A stretch of DNA of 64,000 nucleotides from Pseudocitrobacter vendiensis. Lineage in GTDB: Bacteria; Pseudomonadota; Gammaproteobacteria; Enterobacterales; Enterobacteriaceae. Below are positions 23,417 through 35,653 of the stretch, piece after piece. The stretch spans positions 62,001 through 126,000 of the forward strand of contig NZ_CALSBS010000004.1 of the NCBI RefSeq assembly GCF_943590815.1, read 5' to 3'. Both the position numbers and the translations under genes were made by a program. Position 1 is the first letter of the stretch. Each line of letters opens with the position of its first letter. The notes below the pieces were generated by a model that was not told the DNA's origin, ran no database searches, and worked only from the letters and a program-made list of their open reading frames with translations.

Positions 23417-24421
23417 TTATCGACGGCTCAGACTGCCCCGACGGTAAAGATTACGACGAATGCGGCTCAGGCCTGGCTTTGGTTTGCGCGGTTCATCGAG
23501 ACTCGCCAGCACAATTTCCAGCACGCGTTCAGCGACATCGCGGTGACGCTGCGCCACTGCCAGCACCGGGCATTGCAGGAAATCGAGCAGTTCATTATCG
23601 CCGAAGGTGGCAATCGCCAGTTCAGAAGGCAGTTTCCCTTCGCGGCGCAGAGTTACATCCATCACGCCCTGCAACAAGGCAAATGACGTCGTGAACAGCG
23701 CATCCGGCATCGGGTGGGTTTCCAGCCATTTCTCGAACAGTACCGCCGCGGCTTCACGTTCATAACTATTGGCGTAGAGATAATGAACTTCGCGAGGGTC
23801 ATCTTTCCACGCGGTACGGAAGCCCTGCTCACGCAGGAAGCTCACGGAGAGTTCCGGTAAGGCGCCTAAATAGAGAACCGTTTCTGCCGGGAACTTACGC
23901 AACTCTTCCGCCAGCATTTCGGCATCGTCCTGATCGGCCCCGACGACGCTGGTGAAATGTTCGCGATCCAGCGCGCGGTCCAGCGCGACGATGGGGAATG
24001 AATCATTTGCCCAACGCTGATAGAAAGGATGTTCCGGTGGCAGAGAAGTAGAAACGATGATGGCATCGACCTGGCGTTGCAGCAGATGCTCAATACAGCG
24101 CATCTCGTTGTCGGGCTGATCTTCTGAACAGGCGATCAACAGTTGATAGCCACGCTGACGCGCCTGACGCTCAAGATAGTTCGCAATACGGGTATAGCTG
24201 GTGTTTTCCAGGTCAGGGATCACCAACCCAATAGAACGCGTGCGTCCCGCACGTAAGCCGGCAGCGACGGCGTTAGGATGGTAGTTATGCTCACGCACCA
24301 CGGCCATCACTTTTTCGACTGTTTTATCGCTGACGCGATACTGCTTGGCCTTACCGTTAATCACATAGCTGGCGGTGGTTCGCGACACACCGGCGAGCCG
24401 GGCGATTTCATCCAGTTTCAC
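23417..24421 (-). CDS. cra: Catabolite repressor/activator Cra (FruR)
   Basis: LacI-family regulator of carbon flow that responds to fructose-1-phosphate or fructose-1,6-bisphosphate. It has 334 residues from GTG 24421, as in E. coli, with AAGGGG ahead of the start. Six more codons upstream (ATG at 24439) are open but not used by the family. The helix-turn-helix is [20 protein letters not shown] and the hinge is near [20 protein letters not shown]. The periplasmic-binding-protein-like core follows to the end. It lies downstream of ilvIH, separated by a terminator. Confidence 0.98.
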   Translation of the reverse strand: MKLDEIARLAGVSRTTASYVINGKAKQYRVSDKTVEKVMAVVREHNYHPNAVAAGLRAGRTRSIGLVIPDLENTSYTRIANYLERQARQRGYQLLIACSEDQPDNEMRCIEHLLQRQVDAIIVSTSLPPEHPFYQRWANDSFPIVALDRALDREHFTSVVGADQDDAEMLAEELRKFPAETVLYLGALPELSVSFLREQGFRTAWKDDPREVHYLYANSYEREAAAVLFEKWLETHPMPDALFTTSFALLQGVMDVTLRREGKLPSELAIATFGDNELLDFLQCPVLAVAQRHRDVAERVLEIVLASLDEPRKPKPGLSRIRRNLYRRGSLSRR

Positions 24422-24547
24422 AATTGCCCCTTGCTTCAATAGTACAATCCATAACCATTGTTAAATTATGGAATAAAATTTATAACATCTAACCGCAGAT
24501 TCCTGGCAGCGGCAATAGCTTTTGTTCGCAGTTATTGCCCGATTCGC

Positions 24548-24575
24548 AAAAAAAAGCCCAACGCGACGTTGGGCT
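24548..24575 (-). terminator. Rho-independent terminator of ilvIH
   Basis: AGCCCAACG-CGA-CGTTGGGCT (24555-24575) followed on the minus strand by eight Ts (24548-24555). It is 24 bases past the ilvH stop and separates ilvIH from cra. Confidence 0.9.
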
Positions 24576-24598
24576 ACGTAAAATGCATCAGTTCTGCG

Positions 24599-25090
24599 CT
24601 ACCGCATGATCTTATCGCCGCGCGACAGCCCCACAATGCCCGAGCGCGCCACTTCCACGATTCGGGCAACATCCCGTAACGACGCGAGGAAGGCATCCAG
24701 CTTGTCGCTGGTGCCCGCGAGTTGAACGGTGTAAATAGAGGGCGTCACATCGATAATTTGCCCACGGAAGATTTCCGTGTTGCGTTTCACTTCGTCGCGC
24801 CCGTAACCGCTGGCCTGCACTTTAACCAGCATGATTTCACGCTCAACGTACGCGCCCTGGCCGATTTCATTCACCCGCAACACATCCACCAGCTTATGTA
24901 ATTGCTTTTCAATCTGCTCGATGGCTTTGTCATCGCCGACCGTTTGAATAGTCATACGCGAGAGAGTGGGATCGTCGGTGGGTGCAACGGTCAGGCTCTC
25001 AATGTTGTAGCCACGCTGTGAGAAAAGACCAATCACGCGTGACAACGCGCCCGATTCGTTTTCCAGTAATACAGATAATATCCGGCGCAT
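24599..25090 (-). CDS. ilvH: Acetolactate synthase III regulatory subunit
   Basis: Small subunit of acetohydroxyacid synthase III that confers valine feedback inhibition on IlvI. It has 163 residues, as in E. coli. The N-terminal ACT domain is seen in [20 protein letters not shown], then [20 protein letters not shown], and a second ACT-like domain covers the C-terminal half. It starts 2 bases after the ilvI stop. Confidence 0.98.
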   Translation of the reverse strand: MRRILSVLLENESGALSRVIGLFSQRGYNIESLTVAPTDDPTLSRMTIQTVGDDKAIEQIEKQLHKLVDVLRVNEIGQGAYVEREIMLVKVQASGYGRDEVKRNTEIFRGQIIDVTPSIYTVQLAGTSDKLDAFLASLRDVARIVEVARSGIVGLSRGDKIMR

Positions 25091-25092
25091 AA

Positions 25093-26817
25093 TCAGGTTC
25101 TCTCCGTTTTACTCAACCACATCTCGTCCATTCCGCCACCGCGAATATGCATCGGATAGACATGCTCACTGCCATCAACCGCCACATCGACAAACACCAG
25201 GCGGTTATTGCGCACCTGCTCCAGCGCCTGCGACAGTTTGCTTTCCAGCTCGTCAGGTGAAGTGATGCGTATTCCCACGTGACCATAGGCTTCAGCCAGA
25301 CGCACGAAATCCGGCAACGACTGCATATAGGATTGCGAGTGGCGGCCGGAATAAATCATGTCCTGCCACTGCTTCACCATACCGAGATATCCGTTATTCA
25401 GGTTCAGCACCAGCACCGGCAGGTTGTACTGCAAGGCGGTGGAGAGTTCCTGAATGTTCATCTGGATACTGCCATCGCCGGTCACGCAGACGACGGTTTC
25501 CTCCGGCAGCGCCATTTTCACGCCCAGCGCAGCAGGCAGACCAAAGCCCATCGTGCCAAGACCACCGGAGTTGATCCAACGGCGTGGTTTGGCAAACGGA
25601 TAATAGAGCGCAGCAAACATCTGATGCTGTCCCACGTCAGAGGTGACGTAAGCCTCGCCTTCCGTCAGACGCCAGATCGTTTCAATGACTGCCTGTGGCT
25701 TGATTTGATCGCTGTTTTTGTCGTAGCTCAGGCAATGACGCGCGCGCCATTGCGCGATCTGCTGCCACCAGTCGCGGATCTCATCGAGCGGCTGCGATGT
25801 CTCTTCTTGCTCCAGCAGTTCCAGCATCTGCTCCAGCACCAGCCGCGCATCGCCGACGATCGGAATATCCGCCGCAACGGTTTTCGAGATCGACGTCGGA
25901 TCGATATCAATATGCAGCACGGTGGCATCCGGACAGTACTTCGCAAGATTATTGGTCGTACGATCGTCAAAACGAACGCCAACGGCGAAGATCACATCGG
26001 AATGGTGCATCGTCATGTTGGCTTCGTACGTGCCGTGCATGCCCAGCATTCCCAGCGCCAGCTGATGCGTGGCCGGGAATGCGCCAAGCCCCATCAGCGA
26101 TGACGCCACCGGTAGATTGAGTTTTTCAATCAGCGTGCGTAATTGTTCATGGCACTCTGCGTTGACCGCCCCGCCACCGACGTAAACTACCGGTTTTTTG
26201 GCTGCCACCAGCGTTTGCAGCGCGCGCTTAATTTGCCCTTTGTGGCCGGTGGTGGTCGGGTTATAGGAACGCATGCTGACCGATTCGGGATAGTGATACG
26301 GCAGCTTATTCGCCGGGTTGAGAATATCCTTCGGCAGATCCACGACCACCGGGCCAGGGCGACCGCTGGCCGCCAGCCAGAACGCTTTTTTCAGTACACC
26401 CGGAATATCTTCCGTTTGCTTCACCAGGAAGCTGTGCTTCACGACCGGGCGGGAGATCCCCACCATGTCGCACTCCTGGAAGGCGTCATAGCCAATCAGG
26501 GAGGTCGCCACCTGACCGGAAAGCACCACCAACGGGATGGAGTCCATATAAGCGGTTGCAATACCTGTAATCGCGTTCGTCGCGCCCGGCCCGGATGTCA
26601 CCAGCACCACGCCAACTTCGCCAGTTGCACGTGCAAGGCCATCTGCCATATGTACCGCCGCCTGCTCATGGCGCACCAGCACATGATCGATTCCGCCAAC
26701 GGTATGCAGCGCATCGTAGATATCGAGGACCGCGCCCCCGGGATAGCCAAAGACCTGCTTCACGCCCTGATCGATTAACGACCGGACGACCATCTCGGCG
26801 CCAGACAACATCTCCAT
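25093..26817 (-). CDS. ilvI: Acetolactate synthase III catalytic subunit
   Basis: Thiamine-diphosphate enzyme catalysing the first common step of valine, leucine and isoleucine synthesis. It has 574 residues from ATG 26817, preceded by GGAGG. An ATG at 26880 would add 21 residues and is rejected. The catalytic glutamate lies in [20 protein letters not shown] signatures [19 protein letters not shown] and [19 protein letters not shown] are present. After the latter it reads [13 protein letters not shown], where E. coli has NNRYLGM. It forms an operon with ilvH. Confidence 0.98.
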   Translation of the reverse strand: MEMLSGAEMVVRSLIDQGVKQVFGYPGGAVLDIYDALHTVGGIDHVLVRHEQAAVHMADGLARATGEVGVVLVTSGPGATNAITGIATAYMDSIPLVVLSGQVATSLIGYDAFQECDMVGISRPVVKHSFLVKQTEDIPGVLKKAFWLAASGRPGPVVVDLPKDILNPANKLPYHYPESVSMRSYNPTTTGHKGQIKRALQTLVAAKKPVVYVGGGAVNAECHEQLRTLIEKLNLPVASSLMGLGAFPATHQLALGMLGMHGTYEANMTMHHSDVIFAVGVRFDDRTTNNLAKYCPDATVLHIDIDPTSISKTVAADIPIVGDARLVLEQMLELLEQEETSQPLDEIRDWWQQIAQWRARHCLSYDKNSDQIKPQAVIETIWRLTEGEAYVTSDVGQHQMFAALYYPFAKPRRWINSGGLGTMGFGLPAALGVKMALPEETVVCVTGDGSIQMNIQELSTALQYNLPVLVLNLNNGYLGMVKQWQDMIYSGRHSQSYMQSLPDFVRLAEAYGHVGIRITSPDELESKLSQALEQVRNNRLVFVDVAVDGSEHVYPMHIRGGGMDEMWLSKTERT

Positions 26818-27172
26818 GGTTTGCCTCCAGGCTGATATTTTGATGATGGCAGAATTCATTTCCGCGCAATCATGCCGCACGGTCAGCCAACTGACCGCGC
26901 ATGCTTATGTCATTACCCTAAAGAAACAACATAACCGCTCAGCATCAGGCAGGCAATCGGCGTAACTACGGAGTCTTAAAGGGGAAAAAGTAGAAAAGAA
27001 AGTAAACAACAATAAAGGTGGTGGAATAATTCAACGATAAGAAAAGCGTTTGTCAGATACTCGGAGGAATACGCGTTTCGTAGCAAAACCTCCATTTTTT
27101 ATCACTCGACGACAAATCGTCACGGCCGACAACAGAATAAAATTCTTGTTTTTACCTTTCATGCAAAATAAA
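26818..27172 (-). promoter_or_regulatory. ilvIH upstream control region
   Basis: A 355-base non-coding stretch between ilvI and the leuO terminator. In E. coli it carries the ilvIH promoter and Lrp sites. Lrp sites are too degenerate to place by eye. A 6-bp stem, GGTCAG-CCAA-CTGACC (26881-26896), lies about 65 bases before the ilvI start. The distal part is AT-rich, as expected of an H-NS/Lrp-controlled region. Confidence 0.5.
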
Positions 27173-27197
27173 CCGGATGCTTTCGCATCCGGCTAAA
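27173..27197 (-). terminator. Terminator-like hairpin after leuO
   Basis: CCGGATGC-TTTC-GCATCCGG (27173-27192) followed on the minus strand by TTTATTTTG, 13 bases past the leuO stop. The 8-bp GC-rich stem with a short loop is a good Rho-independent terminator. Confidence 0.8.
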
Positions 27198-27204
27198 TTT
27201 TATA

Positions 27205-28176
27205 TTACTGATGACGGCAAACGCTCACCAGCAGCTCTTCCATCCACTGATGACCGCGGTCTCTGCCAGCGGCTTCATGCCAGGAAAGATAACAAGTCCG
27301 GCTATTTACTTTCATTGGCAGCGGCAGAACTTGCAGCGCCAGCTTCTCGGAAAACTCTTCCGCCAGCCAGCGTGGCGCAATAGCGACAAGATTTGTTTGC
27401 GATACTACATTCAATACGCTGATTAGCGCCATGCCCTGATAGGCAATGCGACTTTGTTTATCCGGCGTGTCATACCACGGCTGGCTAAATGACGCGTAAC
27501 GATCCAGCGCCACAACGGCATGTTCTTCCTGATACACCGTATTTTCGGTTAACGGCCCATTGATGCGCGGATGTTTTTTGCTGGCAACCAACACCATCTC
27601 ATCATTAAATAACGGTACGCAGGCAAATTCCGGGCGACGGAACTCTTCATATCCCAGAACGAATTCAATTTCCTGGTAGCGCAACTGATGTTCGGTATTC
27701 TGATTTAAGGATGACTTAAACACTAAATGGATATTGGGTGCTATTTCTGCAACACGATTAAAGATAATCGACGTTAAATAGTTATCCAGTGGGCTACAAA
27801 CGCAAAGATTAAATACGCGTTCACTGCTAACGGGTTCAAAACCCGATCCTGGCAGTTCATTTTGTACCAGTTGTAAAGCCTGGCGAACAGAACCGAAAAG
27901 CTGGAATGCACGCGCGGTGGGTTGAATACCACGACCATAACGCACAAATAGCTCATCATTAAACATGACCTTCAAACGCGCCACCGCGTTACTCACCGCA
28001 GGCTGCGACATACCCAACATATGGGCGGCACGAGTAATGTTTTGTTCCTGCATCACGGCGTCAAACACGGTCAGCAAATTAAGGTCAACCATTCTAAGCT
28101 GAGGTTTACCAGTTTCATGAAGGTTACCGCTACGTTGTTCCGCTTTCATTACTACACTTTCTGACTCCACTGTCAT
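27205..28176 (-). CDS. leuO: LysR-type regulator LeuO
   Basis: LysR-family regulator that antagonises H-NS silencing and affects leu, bgl, cas and stress genes. The helix-turn-helix is in [20 protein letters not shown] and the effector-binding domain fills the rest. The start at ATG 28176 is chosen because GGGAG precedes it at good spacing, giving 323 residues. An internal ATG at 28149 would give 314, the E. coli length, but has a weak ribosome site. The first 20 residues differ from E. coli, while [20 protein letters not shown] onward is conserved. It is divergent from leuLABCD across an AT-rich gap. Confidence 0.95.
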   Translation of the reverse strand: MTVESESVVMKAEQRSGNLHETGKPQLRMVDLNLLTVFDAVMQEQNITRAAHMLGMSQPAVSNAVARLKVMFNDELFVRYGRGIQPTARAFQLFGSVRQALQLVQNELPGSGFEPVSSERVFNLCVCSPLDNYLTSIIFNRVAEIAPNIHLVFKSSLNQNTEHQLRYQEIEFVLGYEEFRRPEFACVPLFNDEMVLVASKKHPRINGPLTENTVYQEEHAVVALDRYASFSQPWYDTPDKQSRIAYQGMALISVLNVVSQTNLVAIAPRWLAEEFSEKLALQVLPLPMKVNSRTCYLSWHEAAGRDRGHQWMEELLVSVCRHQ

Positions 28177-28711
28177 GCTAAACTCCCTTTGCAAAATCGC
28201 AGAAATATATTATGACAATATGATTTACCATGCATATAAGATCCAAAAAAGAGAAATTGATAAAATTAGGAATTCATAAAGGCACTGAAGAGCCGGGTCC
28301 ACAGATACCAGAAGGGGAATTCATATCACAAAAACTAATTGTATATAGTTTACTCATAGATTTGATAAATAAACAACAGCACTAATAATTAATAATACTT
28401 TAAGTTTTATTAAACTGTTATATTCCCCATTGATATTTATTAACGTTTTCTTAGCAATCTCCCTTCCCATACATTCACAATAGAAATGTTTAACAAAAAT
28501 AAACACTATTGAATCAGCGTGATAAGCCAACGACTCTGGCTCTCTAACATCGTAAGTAACTGCCAATAAATATTTTAATTTGCGACAAAATATAAAAATG
28601 ATTACCAGCCCAAAAAATGATCCTCTGCATTTTGTGACATCCGTCAGCACAATTAGCTAATTTAAACCCTCTCCAGGGAGGCCATTAACCTAAGCTTTTA
28701 ACCAACAAGTG
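28177..28711. other. AT-rich leuO-leuL intergenic region
   Basis: A 535-base, strongly AT-rich stretch between two divergent transcription units. It should contain the leuO promoter (a TCATAAT-type extended -10 lies about 30-40 bases before the leuO ATG) and, by analogy, H-NS, BglJ-RcsB and LeuO sites. The only long frame (28354-28650, minus) is low-complexity AT-driven sequence without family features. Confidence 0.5.
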
Positions 28712-28740
28712 TTGACATCAATCATCATATCCAGTACCAC
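28712..28740 (+). promoter_or_regulatory. Promoter of leuLABCD
   Basis: Consensus -35 TTGACA at 28712-28717 and a poor -10 candidate TACCAC at 28735-28740 with a 17-base spacer. The surrounding ATATCCAGTA is conserved with E. coli and Salmonella. The weak -10 fits the supercoiling-sensitive behaviour known for this promoter. Confidence 0.7.
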
Positions 28741-28776
28741 TAAAAGCATATCGAATTCATCTGGAGCATGACGACA

Positions 28777-28863
28777 ATGATCCTCACCTCTCGTTTCAAC
28801 GGTCTACTACTACTAAACGCCTCTTCTGTGCGCGGTAGACTGCTGGACGACGTTAAGCGTTAA
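28777..28863 (+). CDS. leuL: leu operon leader peptide LeuL
   Basis: A 28-residue attenuation leader, MILTSRFNGLLLLNASSVRG followed by RLLDDVKR. Four consecutive leucine codons, all CTA (28804-28815), sense leucyl-tRNA supply. ATG 28777 gives exactly the E. coli length with LLLL at the same position, and GGAG lies 10 bases upstream. An ATG at 28768 is in frame but only 1 base from the GGAG. The tail after RGR bears no resemblance to the E. coli ending. A terminator follows. Confidence 0.9.
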   Translation: MILTSRFNGLLLLNASSVRGRLLDDVKR

Positions 28864-28886
28864 GTCATCATCCAGTAAGAATCAGA

Positions 28887-28913
28887 ACCCGCGCCGTTGC
28901 GCGGGTTTTTTTT
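28887..28913 (+). terminator. Transcription attenuator of leuABCD
   Basis: AACCCGCGC-CGTT-GCGCGGGTT (28887-28907) followed by a run of eight Ts (28906-28913), 24 bases after the leuL stop and 43 before leuA. Stalling on the CTA codons should favour the alternative antiterminator pairing. Confidence 0.92.
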
Positions 28914-28955
28914 CGCTCGTAGCAAGGCGCCCCAAGTGAACTAAGGACCTCAAAC

Positions 28956-31618
<2,663 letters not shown>

Positions 31619-31620
31619 TC

Positions 31621-33021
31621 ATGGCAAAGACGTTGTATGAAAAATTGTTCGATGCCCACGTGGTTTATGAAGCGCCCAGCGAAACGCCGCTGTTGTACAT
31701 CGACCGCCATCTGGTGCACGAAGTCACGTCTCCTCAGGCGTTTGATGGCCTGCGTGCGCACAATCGCCCGGTACGTCAGCCAGGTAAAACCTTCGCCACC
31801 ATGGACCATAACGTTTCAACGCAAACCAAAGATATCAACGCGTCCGGCGAGATGGCCCGCATTCAAATGCAGGAATTGATTAAAAACTGCAACGCGTTCG
31901 GTGTTGAGTTGTACGACCTGAACCACCCCTATCAGGGCATCGTGCACGTGATGGGGCCGGAACAGGGTATCACCCTGCCGGGCATGACCATCGTCTGCGG
32001 CGACTCGCACACCGCCACCCACGGCGCATTCGGCGCGCTGGCGTTCGGCATCGGCACCTCCGAAGTGGAGCACGTGCTGGCGACGCAAACCCTGAAACAG
32101 GGCCGCGCCAAAACCATGAAGATTGAAGTTAAAGGCACCGCCGCACCAGGCATCACCGCGAAAGACATCGTACTGGCGATTATCGGTAAAACCGGCAGCG
32201 CAGGCGGCACCGGATATGTGGTTGAATTCTGTGGTGACGCAATCCGCGCGCTGAGCATGGAAGGCCGCATGACCCTGTGCAACATGGCGATTGAAATGGG
32301 CGCGAAAGCCGGTCTGGTTGCCCCTGACGACACCACATTCAATTACGTGAAAGGTCGTCTGCACGCGCCGAAAGACAAAGATTTCGACGATGCGGTCGCC
32401 TACTGGAAGACCCTGCATACGGATGAAGGCGCGAAATTTGACGCAACCGTCACCTTACAGGCCGAAGAGATTGCTCCGCAGGTGACCTGGGGCACCAACC
32501 CGGGCCAGGTTATCTCCGTTAATGACAACATCCCTGATCCTGCTTCGTTTACCGATCCAGTTGAACGCGCATCCGCGGAAAAAGCGCTGGCCTATATGGG
32601 CCTGAAATCGGGCGTACCGCTGACGGAAGTGGCGATCGATAAAGTGTTTATTGGGTCCTGTACTAACTCGCGCATCGAAGATTTGCGCGCGGCGGCTGAA
32701 ATCGCCAAAGGGCGTAAAGTCGCACCTGGCGTGCAGGCGCTGGTTGTGCCGGGTTCCGGCCCGGTAAAAGCGCAGGCAGAAGCGGAAGGTCTGGATAAGA
32801 TCTTTATCGAAGCAGGCTTTGAGTGGCGCTTACCGGGCTGCTCCATGTGCCTGGCGATGAACAACGACCGCCTGAACCCAGGCGAACGCTGCGCATCCAC
32901 CAGCAACCGTAACTTTGAAGGCCGTCAGGGCCGTGGCGGACGGACGCATCTGGTCAGCCCGGCAATGGCCGCCGCCGCCGCCGTTAGCGGTCATTTCGCC
33001 GATATTCGCAGTCTGAAATAA
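31621..33021 (+). CDS. leuC: Isopropylmalate isomerase large subunit LeuC
   Basis: Aconitase-type Fe-S dehydratase that, with LeuD, isomerises 2- to 3-isopropylmalate. It has 466 residues. The cluster cysteines are in [13 protein letters not shown] and in [35 protein letters not shown] and [12 protein letters not shown] are the other aconitase signatures. It is followed 10 bases later by leuD. Confidence 0.99.
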   Translation: MAKTLYEKLFDAHVVYEAPSETPLLYIDRHLVHEVTSPQAFDGLRAHNRPVRQPGKTFATMDHNVSTQTKDINASGEMARIQMQELIKNCNAFGVELYDLNHPYQGIVHVMGPEQGITLPGMTIVCGDSHTATHGAFGALAFGIGTSEVEHVLATQTLKQGRAKTMKIEVKGTAAPGITAKDIVLAIIGKTGSAGGTGYVVEFCGDAIRALSMEGRMTLCNMAIEMGAKAGLVAPDDTTFNYVKGRLHAPKDKDFDDAVAYWKTLHTDEGAKFDATVTLQAEEIAPQVTWGTNPGQVISVNDNIPDPASFTDPVERASAEKALAYMGLKSGVPLTEVAIDKVFIGSCTNSRIEDLRAAAEIAKGRKVAPGVQALVVPGSGPVKAQAEAEGLDKIFIEAGFEWRLPGCSMCLAMNNDRLNPGERCASTSNRNFEGRQGRGGRTHLVSPAMAAAAAVSGHFADIRSLK

Positions 33022-33031
33022 GGAAACCATC

Positions 33032-33637
33032 ATGGCAGAGAAATTTACCCAACATACCGGGCTGGTGGTTCCGCTGGACGCGGCGAACGTCGATACCGAC
33101 GCCATCATTCCAAAGCAGTTTTTACAGAAGGTAACGCGCACGGGTTTTGGCGCGCACCTGTTCAACGACTGGCGCTTCCTGGACGATAAAGGCGAGCAAC
33201 CGAACCCGGAATTCGTGCTGAACTTCCCGGTTTACAAAGGCGCGTCGATTCTGCTGGCGCGAGAAAACTTTGGCTGCGGCTCTTCGCGTGAACACGCGCC
33301 GTGGGCATTGACCGATTACGGCTTTAAAGTGGTCATTGCCCCAAGCTTCGCCGATATTTTCTACGGCAACAGCTTCAATAATCAGTTGCTGCCGGTGACG
33401 CTCAGCGATGCCCAGGTTGATGAACTGTTTGCGCTGGTGCAGGCGAATCCGGGTATCAGCTTTGAGGTGGATCTGGAAGCGCAGGTGGTGAAGGCAGGGG
33501 ATAAGTCTTACAGCTTTAAGATTGATGATTTCCGCCGCCACTGCATGCTGAACGGCCTGGACAGCATCGGCCTGACGCTGCAACACGAAGATGCCATTTC
33601 GGCGTATGAGAATAAGCAGCCAGCGTTTATGCGCTAG
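33032..33637 (+). CDS. leuD: Isopropylmalate isomerase small subunit LeuD
   Basis: The swivelling domain partner of LeuC. It has 201 residues. Signatures are [20 protein letters not shown] and [29 protein letters not shown] precedes the ATG. It is the last gene of leuLABCD, with a terminator 17 bases on. Confidence 0.99.
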   Translation: MAEKFTQHTGLVVPLDAANVDTDAIIPKQFLQKVTRTGFGAHLFNDWRFLDDKGEQPNPEFVLNFPVYKGASILLARENFGCGSSREHAPWALTDYGFKVVIAPSFADIFYGNSFNNQLLPVTLSDAQVDELFALVQANPGISFEVDLEAQVVKAGDKSYSFKIDDFRRHCMLNGLDSIGLTLQHEDAISAYENKQPAFMR

Positions 33638-33654
33638 TATTATGCTATTTATTA

Positions 33655-33690
33655 TTAGCCCGAAAACTTCTTCCGGGCTAATTTATTTTC
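33655..33690 (+). terminator. Terminator of leuLABCD
   Basis: TTAGCCCG (33655-33662) pairs with CGGGCTAA (33674-33681), followed by TTTATTTTC. It closes the leu operon. Confidence 0.85.
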
Positions 33691-33858
33691 GCAACAAATA
33701 CACCATAAATATTTTTATTGCCGAACCGAATACTGAACCATTGGTATGAACATCAGTTTTCGAGATTAATCCAGAGAAGCATTCTCAGTAATTAACGCAG
33801 TTAATACACTGGTATTTGACAGAGAATGATCTTTTTACAGATTAATACACACTACGTA

Positions 33859-34140
33859 TTATTTAATTCCCAGGGCCTTTTTCATTTGTGCCAATGCCTG
33901 CATGCCCTGCTGGCAACCTTTGTCCTGATCGGCGTCTGGCAACCCTTCCAGTTGCTTACGCGCAGCATCAAGTTGAGGCTTAACCGCGTCCATTTGTTGC
34001 TTGGCCTGATCGCTGGTTTTTGCTGCCTGTTCAACAAGCGCATCGACATCTTTAAAATAATTCTGACAAGTATCTGTCAGAGCAGCAAATGAAAATTGAG
34101 ATGTCATCAGTAAAACAGACAATAAAAAAAGCTTTTTCAC
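33859..34140 (-). CDS. Small secreted protein, DUF5339-like
   Basis: A 93-residue protein with a clear Sec signal peptide (MKKLFLLSVLLMTSQFSFA, cleavage after A19 or A20) and a mature part of about 74 residues. The mature part is mostly helical and Gln/Lys/Asp-rich with two cysteines, C25 and C76, which could form a periplasmic disulfide. It starts with GTG at 34140 behind AGGAAGG at 5-base spacing. I think it belongs to the DUF5339 group of small enterobacterial secreted proteins, but that is from memory and no function is known to me. It is not part of the leuD-setA gap in E. coli K-12 as I recall it. Confidence 0.8.
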   Translation of the reverse strand: MKKLFLLSVLLMTSQFSFAALTDTCQNYFKDVDALVEQAAKTSDQAKQQMDAVKPQLDAARKQLEGLPDADQDKGCQQGMQALAQMKKALGIK

Positions 34141-34448
34141 GTAATCCTTCCTCGATTATTAATCCATGTGCAGTAATGAATGATGCGAGGAAGATAGTAA
34201 TATACAAGAAGTTATAAATCTGCACCCGGCAAAATTATTCGGAATTCATTTAGTTTTCATCGTAACAAATCAATTAATAGCAAATGAACCAGCATTCACA
34301 TGAATACATTCAATCAATACCAACACGCCTCTGGTGAGAGACTCAATCATCCCAGTCATGTAGATCGGTACATGGCTGGGATGAGTCGTCAGGCGGCACT
34401 GCGACGGATGAAGAGAGACACGCATGCCATACGCATAGTCACTATCAA
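34141..34448. other. Gap upstream of the small secreted protein gene, with a long palindrome
   Basis: About 300 bases. The 33859-34140 gene must be transcribed from here, but no clear promoter hexamers are seen. The main structure is the perfect hairpin at 34347-34384, listed separately. A 50-codon plus-strand frame (ATG 34300 to TAG 34452) spans the hairpin. It has no ribosome site and no recognised family, so it is not called a gene. Confidence 0.5.
34347..34384. repeat. Perfect long palindrome downstream of setA
   Basis: TCATCCCAG-T-CATGTA (34347-34362) pairs with TACATG-G-CTGGGATGA (34369-34384) around a 6-base loop GATCGG. This is a 16-bp stem with a single T-G wobble. No T-run follows on either strand. 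It lies 65 bases past the setA stop. It could be a factor-assisted terminator, an RNA-processing site or a scar of a mobile element. It does not match the REP or CCCTCACCC repeats in this window. Confidence 0.8.
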
Positions 34449-35627
34449 CTAGACATCCTTCACCCGGCTGGTCATAAACAGCGTCACCAGCGAAATACCG
34501 GCAATCACCCAGTACACCATCGCGTGTCCATAGCTTTGCGCAATGGCCCCCTGAATCACCCCGGCAAGGATCACGCCCGTTGAAATACTGTTGGTAAACA
34601 ACGTCGTCGCTGACCCCGCACGGCCCGGCATCAGGTCCTGGAACCACAGCATGCCAATCCCGGCGACAATCCCGATAAACACCGCGTTAAACAGTTGCAA
34701 AATCAGCAGCGCCGTTTCGCTGTGGAACAGAATCAACCCGATATAAAACAGCACGCCAAAGGCCACCGATGTCACCATCATACGACGCTTGCCAAAGCGT
34801 TTAACGTAATACCCCGCGAGGATCATCGCCGGAATTTCCAGCCCGGCGGCGGTCCCCATCAGGATCCCCGCCAGTTTATCCGGCAGGCCGAGATCGCTGC
34901 TGATCCACAACGGCATGTCGATGATATACATGGTGTTGCAGGTCCACATCAGCGTTGAGGCGATAAACAGCATCCGCACGTTAGGGTCATTCCAGCCGCT
35001 GACCTGGGTAATTTCAACGTCCGCCGCCTGCTCAATTCGCGCCACTGAAGGCAACATTAGCGCAATCATCGCCAGGCTAATGGCAAAAATCCCGGCGGCG
35101 ATGGCGAACATCATCGTAAAGCCGTAATTCAGCGCCAGCATAAACGCCAGCGGTGGTCCAATGACCCATGCCAGCGAGAGCTGGGCACGCATCACCGAGC
35201 TGAACATCACCACTTCTCGCGCCGAACTGTCGGCATATTCGCGGGCCAATGCAAACAGTTGCGGCATCGCGGCGTTGGCAATAGACGCGAGCAAAACGCC
35301 GCAGGTGATCAGTGTTAAATAATGGCGATTAAACGCAAACAACAGCGCGTTACCCACCGCCATCAGGCAGCAGAACATAATGAGCTTGCGACGATCGCCC
35401 TGGCTGTCAGAGCGTTTCGCCAGCCACAGGCTGACCAGTATCCCGGCGATGGCGTTCACCGTGTAAAACAGCCCCACCCAAAACGGCTGAGCGCCGACTT
35501 CCCGGCTGAGAAACAGGCTCAGCGTAGGCGCCTGCAGCGCCCCCGCTACGCCCATCATAAATGCCACCAGCATAAAGGCCGCGTAGACACCGTTGAGACG
35601 TCGTCCCATCGTCATAATCCAGAGCAT
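34449..35627 (-). CDS. setA: Sugar efflux transporter SetA
   Basis: Major-facilitator exporter of glucosides and lactose. It has 392 residues, as in E. coli, with about twelve hydrophobic segments. The loop-2 signature LWLAKRSDSQGDRRKL and the conserved LMWTCNTMYIIDMPLWIS are present. The C-terminal VKDV is the same as in E. coli. It starts 27 bases beyond the sgrS terminator on the same strand, so readthrough from the sgrS promoter gives an sgrS-setA unit that responds to glucose-phosphate stress. Confidence 0.97.
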   Translation of the reverse strand: MLWIMTMGRRLNGVYAAFMLVAFMMGVAGALQAPTLSLFLSREVGAQPFWVGLFYTVNAIAGILVSLWLAKRSDSQGDRRKLIMFCCLMAVGNALLFAFNRHYLTLITCGVLLASIANAAMPQLFALAREYADSSAREVVMFSSVMRAQLSLAWVIGPPLAFMLALNYGFTMMFAIAAGIFAISLAMIALMLPSVARIEQAADVEITQVSGWNDPNVRMLFIASTLMWTCNTMYIIDMPLWISSDLGLPDKLAGILMGTAAGLEIPAMILAGYYVKRFGKRRMMVTSVAFGVLFYIGLILFHSETALLILQLFNAVFIGIVAGIGMLWFQDLMPGRAGSATTLFTNSISTGVILAGVIQGAIAQSYGHAMVYWVIAGISLVTLFMTSRVKDV

Positions 35628-35653
35628 GAGAAATCCTTTAGCGCGCGAGAAAT

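Noticed and set aside
28354-28650. 98-codon minus-strand frame in the leuO-leuL gap
   Set aside because: AT-driven Ile/Phe/Lys/Tyr sequence with no ribosome site or family features, in a region expected to be regulatory.
28768-28776. Upstream ATG for LeuL
   Set aside because: GGAG is only 1 base away; ATG 28777 gives the E. coli length with leucines in register.
33700-33858. Possible promoter or small RNA downstream of leuD
   Set aside because: AT-rich non-coding sequence with no convincing hexamer pair or hairpin beyond the leuD terminator.
34270-34647. 125-codon minus-strand frame overlapping the setA 3' end
   Set aside because: An out-of-frame reading of setA extended through the palindrome; setA itself has the expected E. 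coli-like length and ending.
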